From assembly GCA_023387775.1 (NCBI GenBank), contig JAEWHN010000156.1:1-22894 (forward strand): a stretch of 22,894 nt of DNA, in the 5' to 3' direction. A program made the position numbers and the translations under genes. Origin of the DNA: Pseudomonadota bacterium (GTDB taxonomy: Bacteria; Pseudomonadota; Alphaproteobacteria; Rhizobiales; Rhizobiaceae). Shown here one piece after another: positions 1 through 7,139 of the stretch. Within the stretch, counting starts at the first letter, position 1; each line of letters begins with the position of its first letter. The notes beneath the pieces were generated by a model. That model worked only from the letters and a program-made list of their open reading frames with translations, was not told the origin of the DNA and searched no databases.

Positions 1-567
1 ATTCCCTTCTTCGACGCGCTCACCCACTCGACCTTCAACTTCATATCGATCATCACCACGACCGGCTTCGCCAGCGACGACTACACGAAGTGGGGGCCGT
101 TTGCCGTTGCCTGCCTGTTCGTGGCCACCTTCCTTGGCGGCTGCTCTGGCTCGACCACCGGCGGCATAAAAGCCTATCGGTTCCTCATCCTGTTCGAGCT
201 GATGGCGAACGGCCTGCGCCGCCTGATCTATCCCAACACGGTGCAGCCGGTGCGCTATGGCGACCGCACGATAAACGAGGACATGCAACGCAGCGTGGTT
301 CTGTTCATCGCTGCCTTCTTCGTTCTGTGGGCCATCGCCACAATCCTGCTTGCGGCAACCGGCCTGGACCTCATGACCTCCATAACCGGTGCGCTGACGG
401 CGCTGACCAATGTCGGCCCGGGCATGGGCGAGATCATCGGCCCGGTGGGCAATTTCGCGACGCTGCCAGATGCCGCGAAGTGGATTCTCTCGGCCGCCAT
501 GCTGCTTGGCCGTCTCGAAATCCTTTCCGTGCTGGTCATCTTCACCCCTACCTTCTGGGGCCGTTGA
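1..567 (+). CDS. trkH: TrkH-family potassium uptake protein, C-terminal part (5' end outside window)
   Basis: This is the C-terminal 188 residues of an inner-membrane K+ translocating subunit of the TrkH/KtrB superfamily. The open frame enters from the window edge. Two selectivity-filter-type loops are visible: TTTGFAS near residues 19-25 and TNVGPG near residues 136-141. They are separated by hydrophobic helices, including a long one around residues 99-117. The GGCSGSTTGGIKAYR stretch and the ending LGRLEILSVLVIFTPTFW are typical of the end of TrkH. In this family the subunit works with the cytoplasmic NAD-binding protein TrkA, which is not in the window. The protein ends normally at TGA 565-567, so only the 5' part is missing. 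The trkH symbol is a family-level assignment. Confidence 0.93.
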   Translation: MPFFDALTHSTFNFISIITTTGFASDDYTKWGPFAVACLFVATFLGGCSGSTTGGIKAYRFLILFELMANGLRRLIYPNTVQPVRYGDRTINEDMQRSVVLFIAAFFVLWAIATILLAATGLDLMTSITGALTALTNVGPGMGEIIGPVGNFATLPDAAKWILSAAMLLGRLEILSVLVIFTPTFWGR

Positions 568-682
568 CGGCCGGCGTCTCTCGGCTGCAACACCCGACAG
601 CCCACGCTTGACGGCGCCCTCTGCCTGGCTGGACCCTGCGTACGCCAACGGCTATCAGGTAGCCTGGGATGGGCCGGAGCAA

Positions 683-1861
683 ATGATGTCTCGAAGTGTG
701 GCGGCGGGATTGGGCGCAATGGCGCTGGCTATGCTCATCTCGGGCTGTGCCGGGCAGGATATGCGCGAACTGGTCAGCAGCCGTGTCGTGGAGGCGCCCG
801 CGGGCGCCATCGCGGGCCGGCACGAAATATTCGTCGCCACCACGCGCGCAAAGGCCACAGACGCCAACGAAGTCTATGCAGGCGAGCGCGCGCCTACAGT
901 CAGCTTCGCACGCGTGGACATGACGGTTCCTGCCGGCCACAAGCCGGGAAACATCGAGCGTCGCAAGCGCGGCCAGAGCCCCGACCCTGCTAAATACTTC
1001 ATCGCGGAAAAGGTCTCGACCTTCGACAAGGCCGAAGCGTTCTCCAAATCCCTGCGCGCGGACATCGCCTCGCGCGGCGGCCGCGCGCTCGTCTTCGTGC
1101 ATGGCTACAACACCGCGTTCGACAGCGCCGTCTATCGCCTGACGCAGATCGCCCACGATTCCGGTTATTCCGGCACGCCGGTTCTGTTCTCCTGGGCTTC
1201 CAGCGGCAAAGTGGTCGATTACGTCTACGACACCAACAGCGCCACCGCCGCGCGCGACGCGCTGGAGGAGACGCTGCGGCTGGTGGCCAGATCCGGCGCC
1301 AAGCGCATCGATATCATCGCCCATTCGATGGGCAATTGGGTGACGATGGAAGCGTTGCGGCAGCTCGCCGCCGCAGGCGACCCCGACCTTGGCGACCGGC
1401 TTGGCGACGTGGTGCTGGCCTCGCCTGACATCGACGTCGACGTGTTCAAGAGCCAGATGCGCCGCTACGGCAAACCCGACAAGCCGTTCTTCCTGCTTCT
1501 GTCGGGCGACGACCGCGCTCTAGAAGTGTCGCGCATCATTGCCGGCAACAAGCCGCGGCTCGGCGGCTACAAGGACGCCGCCGACATTGCGAGCCTCGGC
1601 GTGACGGTCGTGGACCTCAGCCAGGTTTCCGCCGGCGACTCGCTGAACCACACCAAGTTCGCCGACAACCCGGTTCTGGTGAAGCTTCTGGGCGACAAGC
1701 TGCACGAGGATGCCGGCCTTGGCACCGGCGAACGCGGTGTGGGCGATCGGCTGGGAACGCTCGCCGGCGGCATCACGCAGACGATCACCTCGGCCGCCGA
1801 GATCGTCATCACCACGCCGTTCGAGGTAATGAGCGTGGTGGTTGGCGGCCCGAGGACGTAG
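683..1861 (+). CDS. Lipoprotein alpha/beta hydrolase, DUF900-like
   Basis: A predicted lipoprotein of 392 residues. The frame is open further upstream, but ATG 683 (or the adjacent ATG 686) is chosen because GGAG lies at 676-679. It also gives a clean lipoprotein signal: a hydrophobic stretch, then ISGC with the lipidated Cys at residue 22. The body is an alpha/beta hydrolase of the DUF900 type (Pfam PF05990, from memory). It has LVFVHGYNTAF for the oxyanion strand and the nucleophile elbow AHSMG, with Ser215. The first Gly of GxSxG is Ala, as is common in this family. The substrate is unknown; members are annotated as esterase- or lipase-like. The 115-bp gap after trkH and its own RBS suggest a separate unit. 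It converges on adenine deaminase. Confidence 0.88.
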   Translation: MMSRSVAAGLGAMALAMLISGCAGQDMRELVSSRVVEAPAGAIAGRHEIFVATTRAKATDANEVYAGERAPTVSFARVDMTVPAGHKPGNIERRKRGQSPDPAKYFIAEKVSTFDKAEAFSKSLRADIASRGGRALVFVHGYNTAFDSAVYRLTQIAHDSGYSGTPVLFSWASSGKVVDYVYDTNSATAARDALEETLRLVARSGAKRIDIIAHSMGNWVTMEALRQLAAAGDPDLGDRLGDVVLASPDIDVDVFKSQMRRYGKPDKPFFLLLSGDDRALEVSRIIAGNKPRLGGYKDAADIASLGVTVVDLSQVSAGDSLNHTKFADNPVLVKLLGDKLHEDAGLGTGERGVGDRLGTLAGGITQTITSAAEIVITTPFEVMSVVVGGPRT

Positions 1862-1867
1862 GCCGCC
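1844..1867. terminator. Inverted repeat between convergent genes, possible bidirectional terminator
   Basis: A perfect 7-bp inverted repeat, GGCGGCC (1844-1850) and GGCCGCC (1861-1867), with a 10-nt loop. It spans the stop codon of the lipoprotein hydrolase and lies 28 bp from the stop of adenine deaminase. Neither strand has a clear T-run after the stem, so function as an intrinsic terminator is only suggested by position. Confidence 0.35.
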
Positions 1868-1894
1868 AAGCTCTCCGAAGCGGGTGGCCTCCCG

Positions 1895-3706
1895 TCAGAC
1901 GAAAAGGTCGACCTTCTCGAACCTGGTCACGTCGATGATGCCAACGTCCGAGATGCGCAGCTCGGGGATCACCACCAGCGCCAGCAGCGAGTGCTGCATA
2001 TAGGCGTTGTTGAGCGTGCAGCCCATAGCGCGCATCGCCTCCACCAGCTTTTCGGCCTTTTCCGCGACGATTTCAGCGCGCTCTTCGGACATCAGGCCGG
2101 CGATCGGCATTTCCACCGCCGCCAGTTCCTTGCCCTTGGAATAGAGTACGACACCGCCGCCGATCTCGCCAAGGCGGTTGGCGGCAGCGGCCATATCCTC
2201 CTTGTTGGTGCCCACCACGATCATGTGGTGGCTGTCATGGGCGACGGTGGAGGCAAGCGCGCAATCCTGCATGTAACCAAAACCGGAGACAAAACCGTTG
2301 GTGACGCTGCCGGTGCCGCGATGGCGTTCCACCAGCGCGATCTGGCAGACATCGCCGGGGCGATCCATGGCGACCAGCCCGTTCTCGACAGGCAGGTCGG
2401 CTTCGAGCGCCCGGGTCGGCGCCTGGTTCTCGATGACGCCGATGACGCGCACCCGGACCTCGTTGGCGCCTTCCGGCGCATGGATGTCGAAATCGCGCGC
2501 CTCCAGTCGCTTGCCGAGCTTGACCGTGTTCTTGGCGCTTTCGGGATAGTCGTAGGCGGGGATATCGACTTCGAGCTTTCCGCCCTTGGCCAGCCGCACG
2601 CCGCGGCCATAGACCTCGTCGATCTTCATTCCCGCCAGGTCGGAAACGATCAGGAAATCGGCACGGCGTCCGGGCGCGATGGAACCCAGCTCACGCTCCA
2701 TACGGAAATGCTGCGCGGTGTTGATCGTGGCCATCTGGATCGCCGTCACCGGCTTCAACCCCTGCGCGATGGCGTGGCGTACGACGCGGTCCATATGCCC
2801 CTCATGCACCAGCGTGCCGGAATGGCTGTCGTCGGTGCAGAGGATGAAGTTGCGTGGGTCAAGTCCTTGTTCCGTCACCGCTTTTATCTGGGTGGCGACG
2901 TCGTACCACGCCGAGCCGAGGCGCAGCATTGCCTTCATGCCCTGGCGCACGCGGGCGATGGCGTCTTCGGCGCGCGTGCCCTCGTGGTCGTCCTCGGGGC
3001 CGCCGGCGACATAGCCGTGGAACGGACGGCCGAGATCTGGCGAGGCATAGTGCCCGCCGACGGTCTTGCCCGCCTTCATCGTCTCGGCAATACCGCCCAC
3101 CATCACCGGGTTGTTCGCGGCAACGCCCGGAAAGTTCATCACCTCTCCGAGCCCGACGATATTTGGCCAGGTCATTGCCTCGGCGACGTCCTCCGGCTGC
3201 AGCGAGGCACCGGCATTCTCCAGTCCCGGCGCGGAAGGCACGCAGGAAGGCATCTGCACGCCCACATTGATGGGCATGGCCATTGCCTCGTCATGCATGA
3301 GGCGCACGCCCTCGAGGCCCAGCACGTTGGCGATCTCGTGCGGGTCGATGAACATCGAGGTGGTGCCATGCGGGATCACCGCCCGCGCGAACTCGGTCAC
3401 CGTCACCATGCCGCTTTCGACATGCATATGCGCGTCGCACAGGCCCGGCACGAGATAGCGGCCGCCGGCATCGACGACCTTGGTGCCCTCCCCGATTGCG
3501 TGGCTGGCATCCGGGCCGCAATAGGCGAAGCGCCCGCCGGTGATGGCCAGGTCGGTGCCGGGGATAACCTCGCCGGAATGGACGTTCACCCAGCGGCCAT
3601 TGCGCACGACAACATCGGCGGGCTTTCGCCCCATCGCCACATCGACAAGCGTCGGCGCCATTTCCGACCAAGGTTTGGGTGCGTGGAAAGCCTGATTCTT
3701 GGCCAT
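1895..3706 (-). CDS. ade: Adenine deaminase
   Basis: Metal-dependent amidohydrolase that converts adenine to hypoxanthine and ammonia (EC 3.5.4.2), feeding purine salvage in the cytoplasm. The frame is open to 3868, but ATG 3706 is preceded by AGGAG with 9-nt spacing. It gives 603 residues, close to the family's usual length. The metal-binding HxH is at residues 93-95 (DAHMHVESG). Further active-site blocks follow: DPHEIANVLG (121-130), VGGHYASPDLG (216-226), PEDDHEGT (237-244) and TDDSHSG (291-297). The C-terminal third, from about residue 420, fits the adenine deaminase C-terminal domain. A weak promoter-like pair reading left, TTGATT (3793-3798) and AATTAC (3770-3775) with a 17-bp spacer, lies upstream. 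No riboswitch was recognised. Confidence 0.95.
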   Translation of the reverse strand: MAKNQAFHAPKPWSEMAPTLVDVAMGRKPADVVVRNGRWVNVHSGEVIPGTDLAITGGRFAYCGPDASHAIGEGTKVVDAGGRYLVPGLCDAHMHVESGMVTVTEFARAVIPHGTTSMFIDPHEIANVLGLEGVRLMHDEAMAMPINVGVQMPSCVPSAPGLENAGASLQPEDVAEAMTWPNIVGLGEVMNFPGVAANNPVMVGGIAETMKAGKTVGGHYASPDLGRPFHGYVAGGPEDDHEGTRAEDAIARVRQGMKAMLRLGSAWYDVATQIKAVTEQGLDPRNFILCTDDSHSGTLVHEGHMDRVVRHAIAQGLKPVTAIQMATINTAQHFRMERELGSIAPGRRADFLIVSDLAGMKIDEVYGRGVRLAKGGKLEVDIPAYDYPESAKNTVKLGKRLEARDFDIHAPEGANEVRVRVIGVIENQAPTRALEADLPVENGLVAMDRPGDVCQIALVERHRGTGSVTNGFVSGFGYMQDCALASTVAHDSHHMIVVGTNKEDMAAAANRLGEIGGGVVLYSKGKELAAVEMPIAGLMSEERAEIVAEKAEKLVEAMRAMGCTLNNAYMQHSLLALVVIPELRISDVGIIDVTRFEKVDLFV

Positions 3707-3903
3707 GGTATGCAACTCCTCTTTCGCCGACTGTGCCAAGGCTTCAGCGATTTGACCAGCCAACCCGGCGTAATTCCACCGCCGGAACGCGCAATCAACT
3801 CCGTGCAGATGTTTTGAATCAAGACAGGCCTCTAAGGTGCGCGTTTCACTGGCGAAATTCGCGCCCATTCACCCGCATCGCCTCGCTCCACGGGGAGCGG
3901 CCA

Positions 3904-3933
3904 TTGACATTTTTCTCGCAAAAGGGGTGACTT
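3904..3933 (+). promoter_or_regulatory. Possible promoter for the secreted hydrolase
   Basis: A perfect -35-like TTGACA sits at 3904-3909. At 17-18 bp spacing there is only a poor -10 (GTGACT or TGACTT, 3927-3933). It lies 28 bp before ATG 3961, in the divergent interval with adenine deaminase. The -35 match is good; the whole promoter is a guess. Confidence 0.3.
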
Positions 3934-3960
3934 TACTGCTTCATCGCAATGGAGGCGGAA

Positions 3961-4809
3961 ATGCGTGCTTTGTGGACTGCACTGGCGTTTGCGTTCCTGA
4001 CCCTGTTTTCCTCCGGTGCCCAGGCGCTGGAGCGCTGGGAGACCCTGCCCGAGCCGGCGCCCATGCCCCCGGCCAACGAAAGCGGCTTCGCCAAGGTCAA
4101 TGGGATCGAGATGTATTATGCCGTCTACGGCGCCGGCGACCCTATCCTGCTGATCCATGGCGGGCTGGGCCACGCCGACATCTGGGCAAGCCAGGTGGCA
4201 ACGCTGTCGAAGACGCACAAGGTAATCGTTGCCGACAGCCGCGGCCACGGCCGTTCGACCCGTAACAACCAGCGCTTTGGCTACGACCTGATGGCGTCCG
4301 ACTATCTGGCCCTTCTCGACCACCTCAAGATCGACAAGACGGCGCTTGTGGGCTGGAGCGATGGCGGCATCATCGGCCTCGACATCGCCATGAACCACCC
4401 GGAGCGTCTGACCAGGCTCTATGCGCAAGCCGCCAACGTCACGACCGACGGCGTTGATCCCGGCGTGCTCACCAACAAGACCTTTGCCGCCTATATCGAC
4501 CGCTCGGGCAAGGATTATGCCCGCCTCTCCAGGACCCCAGATGAGTACGACGCCTTCGTGGAACAGATAAGCCACATGTGGGCGAGCCAGCCGGCCTGGA
4601 CCAAGGAGCAGCTGGAGAAGATCACGGTACCGACCGCAATCGTCGCCGGCGACCATGACGAGGCCATCAAGCGCGAGCACACCGAATACATGGCCTCGGT
4701 GATTCCCGGCGCGAATCTGATCATCCTGCCTGATGTCAGCCACTTCGCCATGCTGCAGGACCCGGACGGCTACAGCAAATCGGTGCTCGACTTCATCGAC
4801 GGCAAGTAA
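3961..4809 (+). CDS. Secreted alpha/beta hydrolase
   Basis: An alpha/beta-fold hydrolase of 282 residues with an N-terminal Sec-type signal: a hydrophobic core at residues 3-17 and likely cleavage after AQA (20-22). ATG 3961 is preferred over ATG 3949 because GGAGG (3951-3955) lies 5 nt upstream of 3961. The fold motifs are complete: LLIHGGLGHADIW (oxyanion), ADSRGHGRS, nucleophile elbow GWSDGG with Ser133, acid AGDHDE (Asp231 or Asp233) and DVSHFA with His261. The sequence resembles periplasmic esterases or epoxide-hydrolase-like proteins; the substrate cannot be read from it. It is a single gene, divergent from adenine deaminase and followed by tRNA-Leu. The 110 bp between its stop and the tRNA hold no gene. 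Confidence 0.92.
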   Translation: MRALWTALAFAFLTLFSSGAQALERWETLPEPAPMPPANESGFAKVNGIEMYYAVYGAGDPILLIHGGLGHADIWASQVATLSKTHKVIVADSRGHGRSTRNNQRFGYDLMASDYLALLDHLKIDKTALVGWSDGGIIGLDIAMNHPERLTRLYAQAANVTTDGVDPGVLTNKTFAAYIDRSGKDYARLSRTPDEYDAFVEQISHMWASQPAWTKEQLEKITVPTAIVAGDHDEAIKREHTEYMASVIPGANLIILPDVSHFAMLQDPDGYSKSVLDFIDGK

Positions 4810-4919
4810 CGACCCGCCATTTTGCTGCGGATGTAAGCAACCGCTCCTGTGCCACCCGGACCCTCGTCTGTTGCCGGGGCTTGCAATCTCGCCCGGCATG
4901 TTTACCAGTGTCGCCCGAG

Positions 4920-5004
4920 GCGGACGTGGCGAAATGGTATACGCAGCAGACTTAAAATCTGCCGGCCTCTGGCCTTGCGGGTTCGAGTCCCGCCGTCCGC
5001 ACCA
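4920..5004 (+). tRNA. tRNA-Leu (anticodon TAA)
   Basis: A complete cloverleaf of 85 nt including an encoded CCA end. The acceptor arms are GCGGACG (4920-4926) and CGTCCGC (4994-5000), followed by A and CCA. The anticodon stem GCAGA/TCTGC encloses the loop CTTAAAA, giving anticodon TAA, which reads UUA/UUG codons. A class-II variable arm (GGCC TCT GGCC) marks it as Leu. The T arm CGGG TTCGAGT CCCG is intact. A TTGCAA at 4881-4886 could be a -35 element, but the -10 is unclear. tRNA 3' ends are frequent integration sites, which matters given the iterons just downstream and the prophage further right. Confidence 0.96.
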
Positions 5005-5086
5005 GATCGATTTGCAGGAAATCAACAATAACCTATTGATATTGCTCAGTGATTATCCGCGTTGCGCGGGTTAGAAATAACAATTC

Positions 5087-5128
5087 GTGGCATTTCATGC
5101 CCCAGATCATGCCACAATCGATGCCACA
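5087..5128. repeat. Three 12-bp-period iterons plus one inverted copy next to tRNA-Leu
   Basis: On the plus strand ATGCCCCA (5097), ATGCCACA (5109) and ATGCCACA (5121) recur with an exact 12-bp period. An inverted copy, GTGGCAT, is at 5087-5093. They lie 83-124 bp after the tRNA-Leu 3' end in a gene-free interval (5005-5169). That interval also holds a small hairpin, CCGCG TTG CGCGG, at 5057-5069. Tandem short repeats beside a tRNA gene recall arm-type binding sites of tyrosine integrases. No integrase gene is visible, so this is only a suggestion. Confidence 0.6.
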
Positions 5129-5169
5129 ATAAGCGAAATTGGCACCGGTGAATCGCACCACTACCCGGC

Positions 5170-5460
5170 TCAGGATCGGCGCGCCGGCGGGACCATCCAG
5201 GCCGTCTCGCCGCCGTAGGTAGACCTGGTTGGCGGGTGGAGCGTGATGCTGACGTTCTTCGATCCACACCTGGAGCAGCGCAGGTGAGGCACCAGGTCAG
5301 CGCGCATGCTGCGGTGATCGCGACCAAGGCGCTTTGCCAGCATCTCCAGATCGAGCCAGCCAAAGTGGTTGCAGCCGCGCTCGGCACAGTGCGCCCCAAG
5401 CTCATAGCCGCCATCTATCAGCTTGCCGATCGTATCGATGACCAACGGGTATTCAGACAT
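5170..5460 (-). CDS. Small Cys-rich, zinc-ribbon-like hypothetical protein
   Basis: A predicted protein of 96 residues starting MSEYPL at ATG 5460. An upstream in-frame ATG (5490) would add ten hydrophobic residues without a better RBS; neither start has a clear Shine-Dalgarno. Four cysteines at residues 25, 30, 62 and 65 (HCAERGC and LRCSRCGSKNVSI) could form a zinc ribbon. The layout resembles a family of small uncharacterised alphaproteobacterial proteins, often carried in several copies per genome. Function is unknown. It diverges from ku across 107 bp (5461-5567) that must hold both promoters; no clear boxes are seen there. Confidence 0.6.
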   Translation of the reverse strand: MSEYPLVIDTIGKLIDGGYELGAHCAERGCNHFGWLDLEMLAKRLGRDHRSMRADLVPHLRCSRCGSKNVSITLHPPTRSTYGGETAWMVPPARRS

Positions 5461-5567
5461 GGAACGAAATAAGAACAGGCATAGGCCCATGTCAACAGCA
5501 TGCGCACATGCCCGGCGGAACGATTGAGGCCGGCGGCCGTTCTCCAGCCCTGTGTTGGAGTAGCGAC

Positions 5568-6395
5568 ATGAGTGCCCCGCGTGCCGTGTGGAAAGGCTTT
5601 CTTCGCCTGGGCAACGTCACCTGCAGCGTAAAGCTGACGGGCGCAGTCACAGAGGCCGAGACGATCCATTTCAAGATCCTCAACCGCCTGACCCGGCAAC
5701 CGGTCAAAGCGGCCTATGTCGACGAGGTGACGGAGAAAACCGTCGAGCCCGACGACCAGGTCAAGGGCTACGAGGTCGACAGGAACGAATACCTTCTGCT
5801 CGAGCCGGACGAGATCGCGGCCCTGAAGCCACTGTCCGAGCACATCATGACTGTTGACGGATTTGTCGACGTGGCCGAGGTCGACCCGATCTATTTCGAC
5901 AAGCCCTATTATGTCTCCCCGGCCGACAAGGCGTCGCTTGAACCGTTCAGCCTAGTCCGCGAGGCCATGCTGAAGACGAAGAAGGTGGCGCTGGCATCCG
6001 TCGTGCTGTGGCAGCGCGATCGCCATGTCCTGCTAGAGCCGCTGGGCAAGGGGATCCTGCTGACGATCCTGCGCAACGCCAAGGAGATCGTGCCGGCGTC
6101 GAAAGTCTTCGGGCAGATGGAAGACGTGAAGATCGACCCGGATATGACCGAGATCGCCAGCATGCTCATCGACAAGAAGGCGACCCATTTCGACCCCAGC
6201 AAGTTCGAGGATGCCTATGAGGATGCGCTGCGGCAGTTGATCGAGTCGAAGCGCACCGGCAAGCCGGCACCAAAGCCGGCGCCACGGCCAAAGGAAAACG
6301 TCAAGGATCTGGCGAGCATCCTGCGCAAGAGCCTGGAGGCAGAAGGCGGGGAGCCGCCGAAGGGCAAGAAGCCAAAGGCAAAACCGGAGTCCTGA
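5568..6395 (+). CDS. ku: Non-homologous end-joining protein Ku
   Basis: Bacterial Ku of 275 residues. Homodimers of this family form a ring on DNA double-strand ends and recruit the ligase LigD, which is not in this window. ATG 5568 is chosen because GGAG (5557-5560) lies 7 nt upstream and the protein then begins MSAPRAVWKGFLRLGNV. Typical features are the WKG start of the beta-barrel domain, the TxxPVKAAYVDE region and YYVSPADKA. The core ends near residue 220. A Lys/Pro/Ala-rich tail follows (KPAPKPAPRPKENV and PPKGKKPKAKPES) with a short helix, NVKDLASILRKSLEA, between the basic stretches; basic tails in Ku are linked to DNA binding. The stop lies only 10 bp from the prophage-side terminator. 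Confidence 0.95.
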   Translation: MSAPRAVWKGFLRLGNVTCSVKLTGAVTEAETIHFKILNRLTRQPVKAAYVDEVTEKTVEPDDQVKGYEVDRNEYLLLEPDEIAALKPLSEHIMTVDGFVDVAEVDPIYFDKPYYVSPADKASLEPFSLVREAMLKTKKVALASVVLWQRDRHVLLEPLGKGILLTILRNAKEIVPASKVFGQMEDVKIDPDMTEIASMLIDKKATHFDPSKFEDAYEDALRQLIESKRTGKPAPKPAPRPKENVKDLASILRKSLEAEGGEPPKGKKPKAKPES

Positions 6396-6398
6396 AAC

Positions 6399-6433
6399 GA
6401 AAAAAGCCCGCTGCCTCGAGGAGACAGCGGGCT
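6399..6433 (-). terminator. Intrinsic terminator for leftward (prophage late) transcription
   Basis: A 9-bp perfect stem, AGCCCGCTG (6405-6413) and CAGCGGGCT (6425-6433), with an 11-nt loop. On the minus strand the stem is followed by TTTTTT, giving a classic rho-independent terminator for leftward transcription. On the plus strand no T-run follows, so it would not efficiently end ku mRNA. Confidence 0.88.
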
Positions 6434-6447
6434 GATGAGTAAGGGCA

Positions 6448-6473
6448 CGCTCGCAAGGGGGGACAGGCGAGCG
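6448..6473 (-). repeat. Second inverted repeat between holin candidate and terminator
   Basis: CGCTCGC (6448-6454) and GCGAGCG (6467-6473) form a perfect 7-bp stem with a 12-nt loop, 14 bp upstream (in transcription order) of the late terminator. There is no T-run. It could protect the 3' end of the late mRNA or be part of a junction sequence. The rest of 6434-6518 shows nothing recognisable. Confidence 0.45.
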
Positions 6474-6518
6474 CAGACACCTAATGCGTGGAACGCTGTT
6501 TGGTTCCCGCAATGGACA

Positions 6519-6758
6519 TCACGGCGGCGGCCGGAACCAGGCCATGATCTTCAACGCCGATTCCCCGAGCATCACAACGCCGACGACGAAGCCCAGGAAC
6601 CCGACGATCAGCCACTTCATGAAGGTGCCGACCGTGCGGATCGCGTTGACCAGGCGAATGCCATCCCCCAGCGTCTCGACCTCCTCGTCGCGCAGGTTCG
6701 AGAGAAAGTCCTTGGTCTTCGGCGACAGATCGTCGAACCGCTTTGCCGTGTCGCTCAT
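6519..6758 (-). CDS. One-helix membrane protein, holin candidate
   Basis: A predicted protein of 79 residues starting MSDTAKRF at ATG 6758, which overlaps the preceding stop (ATGA). GGGAGG lies upstream with 7-nt spacing. The N-terminal 45 residues are charged and soluble. Residues 46-66 form one hydrophobic helix, and the C-terminus is short (WFRPPP). It is the last gene of the late unit, next to endolysin and spanins. Position and topology make it the best holin candidate. The sequence itself is not a recognised holin family, so the role is inferred. It might instead be an antiholin or an accessory membrane protein. Confidence 0.75.
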   Translation of the reverse strand: MSDTAKRFDDLSPKTKDFLSNLRDEEVETLGDGIRLVNAIRTVGTFMKWLIVGFLGFVVGVVMLGESALKIMAWFRPPP

Positions 6759-7009
6759 CCCCTGCCCTCCCTGCCGTGCCGGGCGCATTCGCTCTTCGTC
6801 CACACGCCGGCGCCGCACAAGCCGGCCGCCGTCTCGTCGATCCTGAGCTGGTCGGCCGCCGTCGCGCCGCGGGCGCCGACCAGCGATGTGCCGACCACCT
6901 TGCGCAAGCCCTCAGCGGTCACAGGCGCCGGTTGCGAAGTCGAACAGGCCGCCAGCATCGTTGCAGCGGCGAAGATCAGCGCGCCATTTCTCAGCCGCGT
7001 TGCCGGCAT
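6755..7009 (-). CDS. Outer-membrane spanin (Rz1-like lipoprotein)
   Basis: A predicted lipoprotein of 84 residues. The start ATG 7009 has a strong Shine-Dalgarno (AGGAGAA, 6-nt spacing). The signal is basic (RLR), then hydrophobic, then MLAAC with the lipidated Cys at residue 22, followed by a Ser/Thr/Pro stretch (STSQPAPVT). Two further cysteines at 65 and 75 could form a disulfide. The first 98 nt lie out of frame inside the Rz-like gene, the overlapping arrangement known for phage Rz/Rz1 pairs. Family knowledge: the lipoprotein in the outer membrane contacts the inner-membrane spanin through the periplasm to fuse the membranes in the last step of lysis. At 84 residues it is longer than lambda Rz1. 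Confidence 0.8.
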   Translation of the reverse strand: MPATRLRNGALIFAAATMLAACSTSQPAPVTAEGLRKVVGTSLVGARGATAADQLRIDETAAGLCGAGVWTKSECARHGREGRG

Positions 7010-7139
7010 GGGTGTTCTCCTGGTTGATCTGCTGAATGAAGCCGGCCTGCGCGACCGTGCGGCCGGCGCGATAGGCCTGCCAATGGCTGAGACCGAGCAG
7101 CCCGGCGGCCACGCCGGCGGCGAGGAGATAGCCCCGCAT
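6912..7139 (-). CDS. Inner-membrane spanin (Rz-like)
   Basis: A predicted protein of 75 residues. Its ATG (7139) overlaps the endolysin stop (TGATG), so the upstream-extended open frame is rejected. Residues 4-19 are an N-terminal membrane helix. The rest is a short periplasmic segment rich in Gln, Asn, Ala and charged residues (AGFIQQINQENTHAGNAAEK), ending CNDAGGLFDFATGACDR with two cysteines (59, 73). This N-in, C-out layout, the position after endolysin and the nested lipoprotein gene point to an i-spanin. It is much shorter than lambda Rz (153 residues), so the periplasmic reach must come partly from its partner. Confidence 0.78.
   Translation of the reverse strand: MRGYLLAAGVAAGLLGLSHWQAYRAGRTVAQAGFIQQINQENTHAGNAAEKWRADLRRCNDAGGLFDFATGACDR

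Noticed and set aside
410..682. N-terminal extension of the DUF900-like hydrolase frame
   Set aside because: Overlaps the trkH end and would bury the lipoprotein signal; a good RBS sits at 676-679.
1991..3817. 608-residue plus-strand open frame opposite adenine deaminase
   Set aside because: His/Arg/Gly-rich shadow with no motif; the opposite strand carries all adenine deaminase motifs.
3832..5028. 398-residue minus-strand frame opposite the secreted hydrolase and tRNA-Leu
   Set aside because: Runs through the tRNA gene and lies antisense to a hydrolase with a complete catalytic triad.
6448..6473. attL site at the second hairpin
   Set aside because: No matching copy is available inside the window, so an attachment site cannot be supported.
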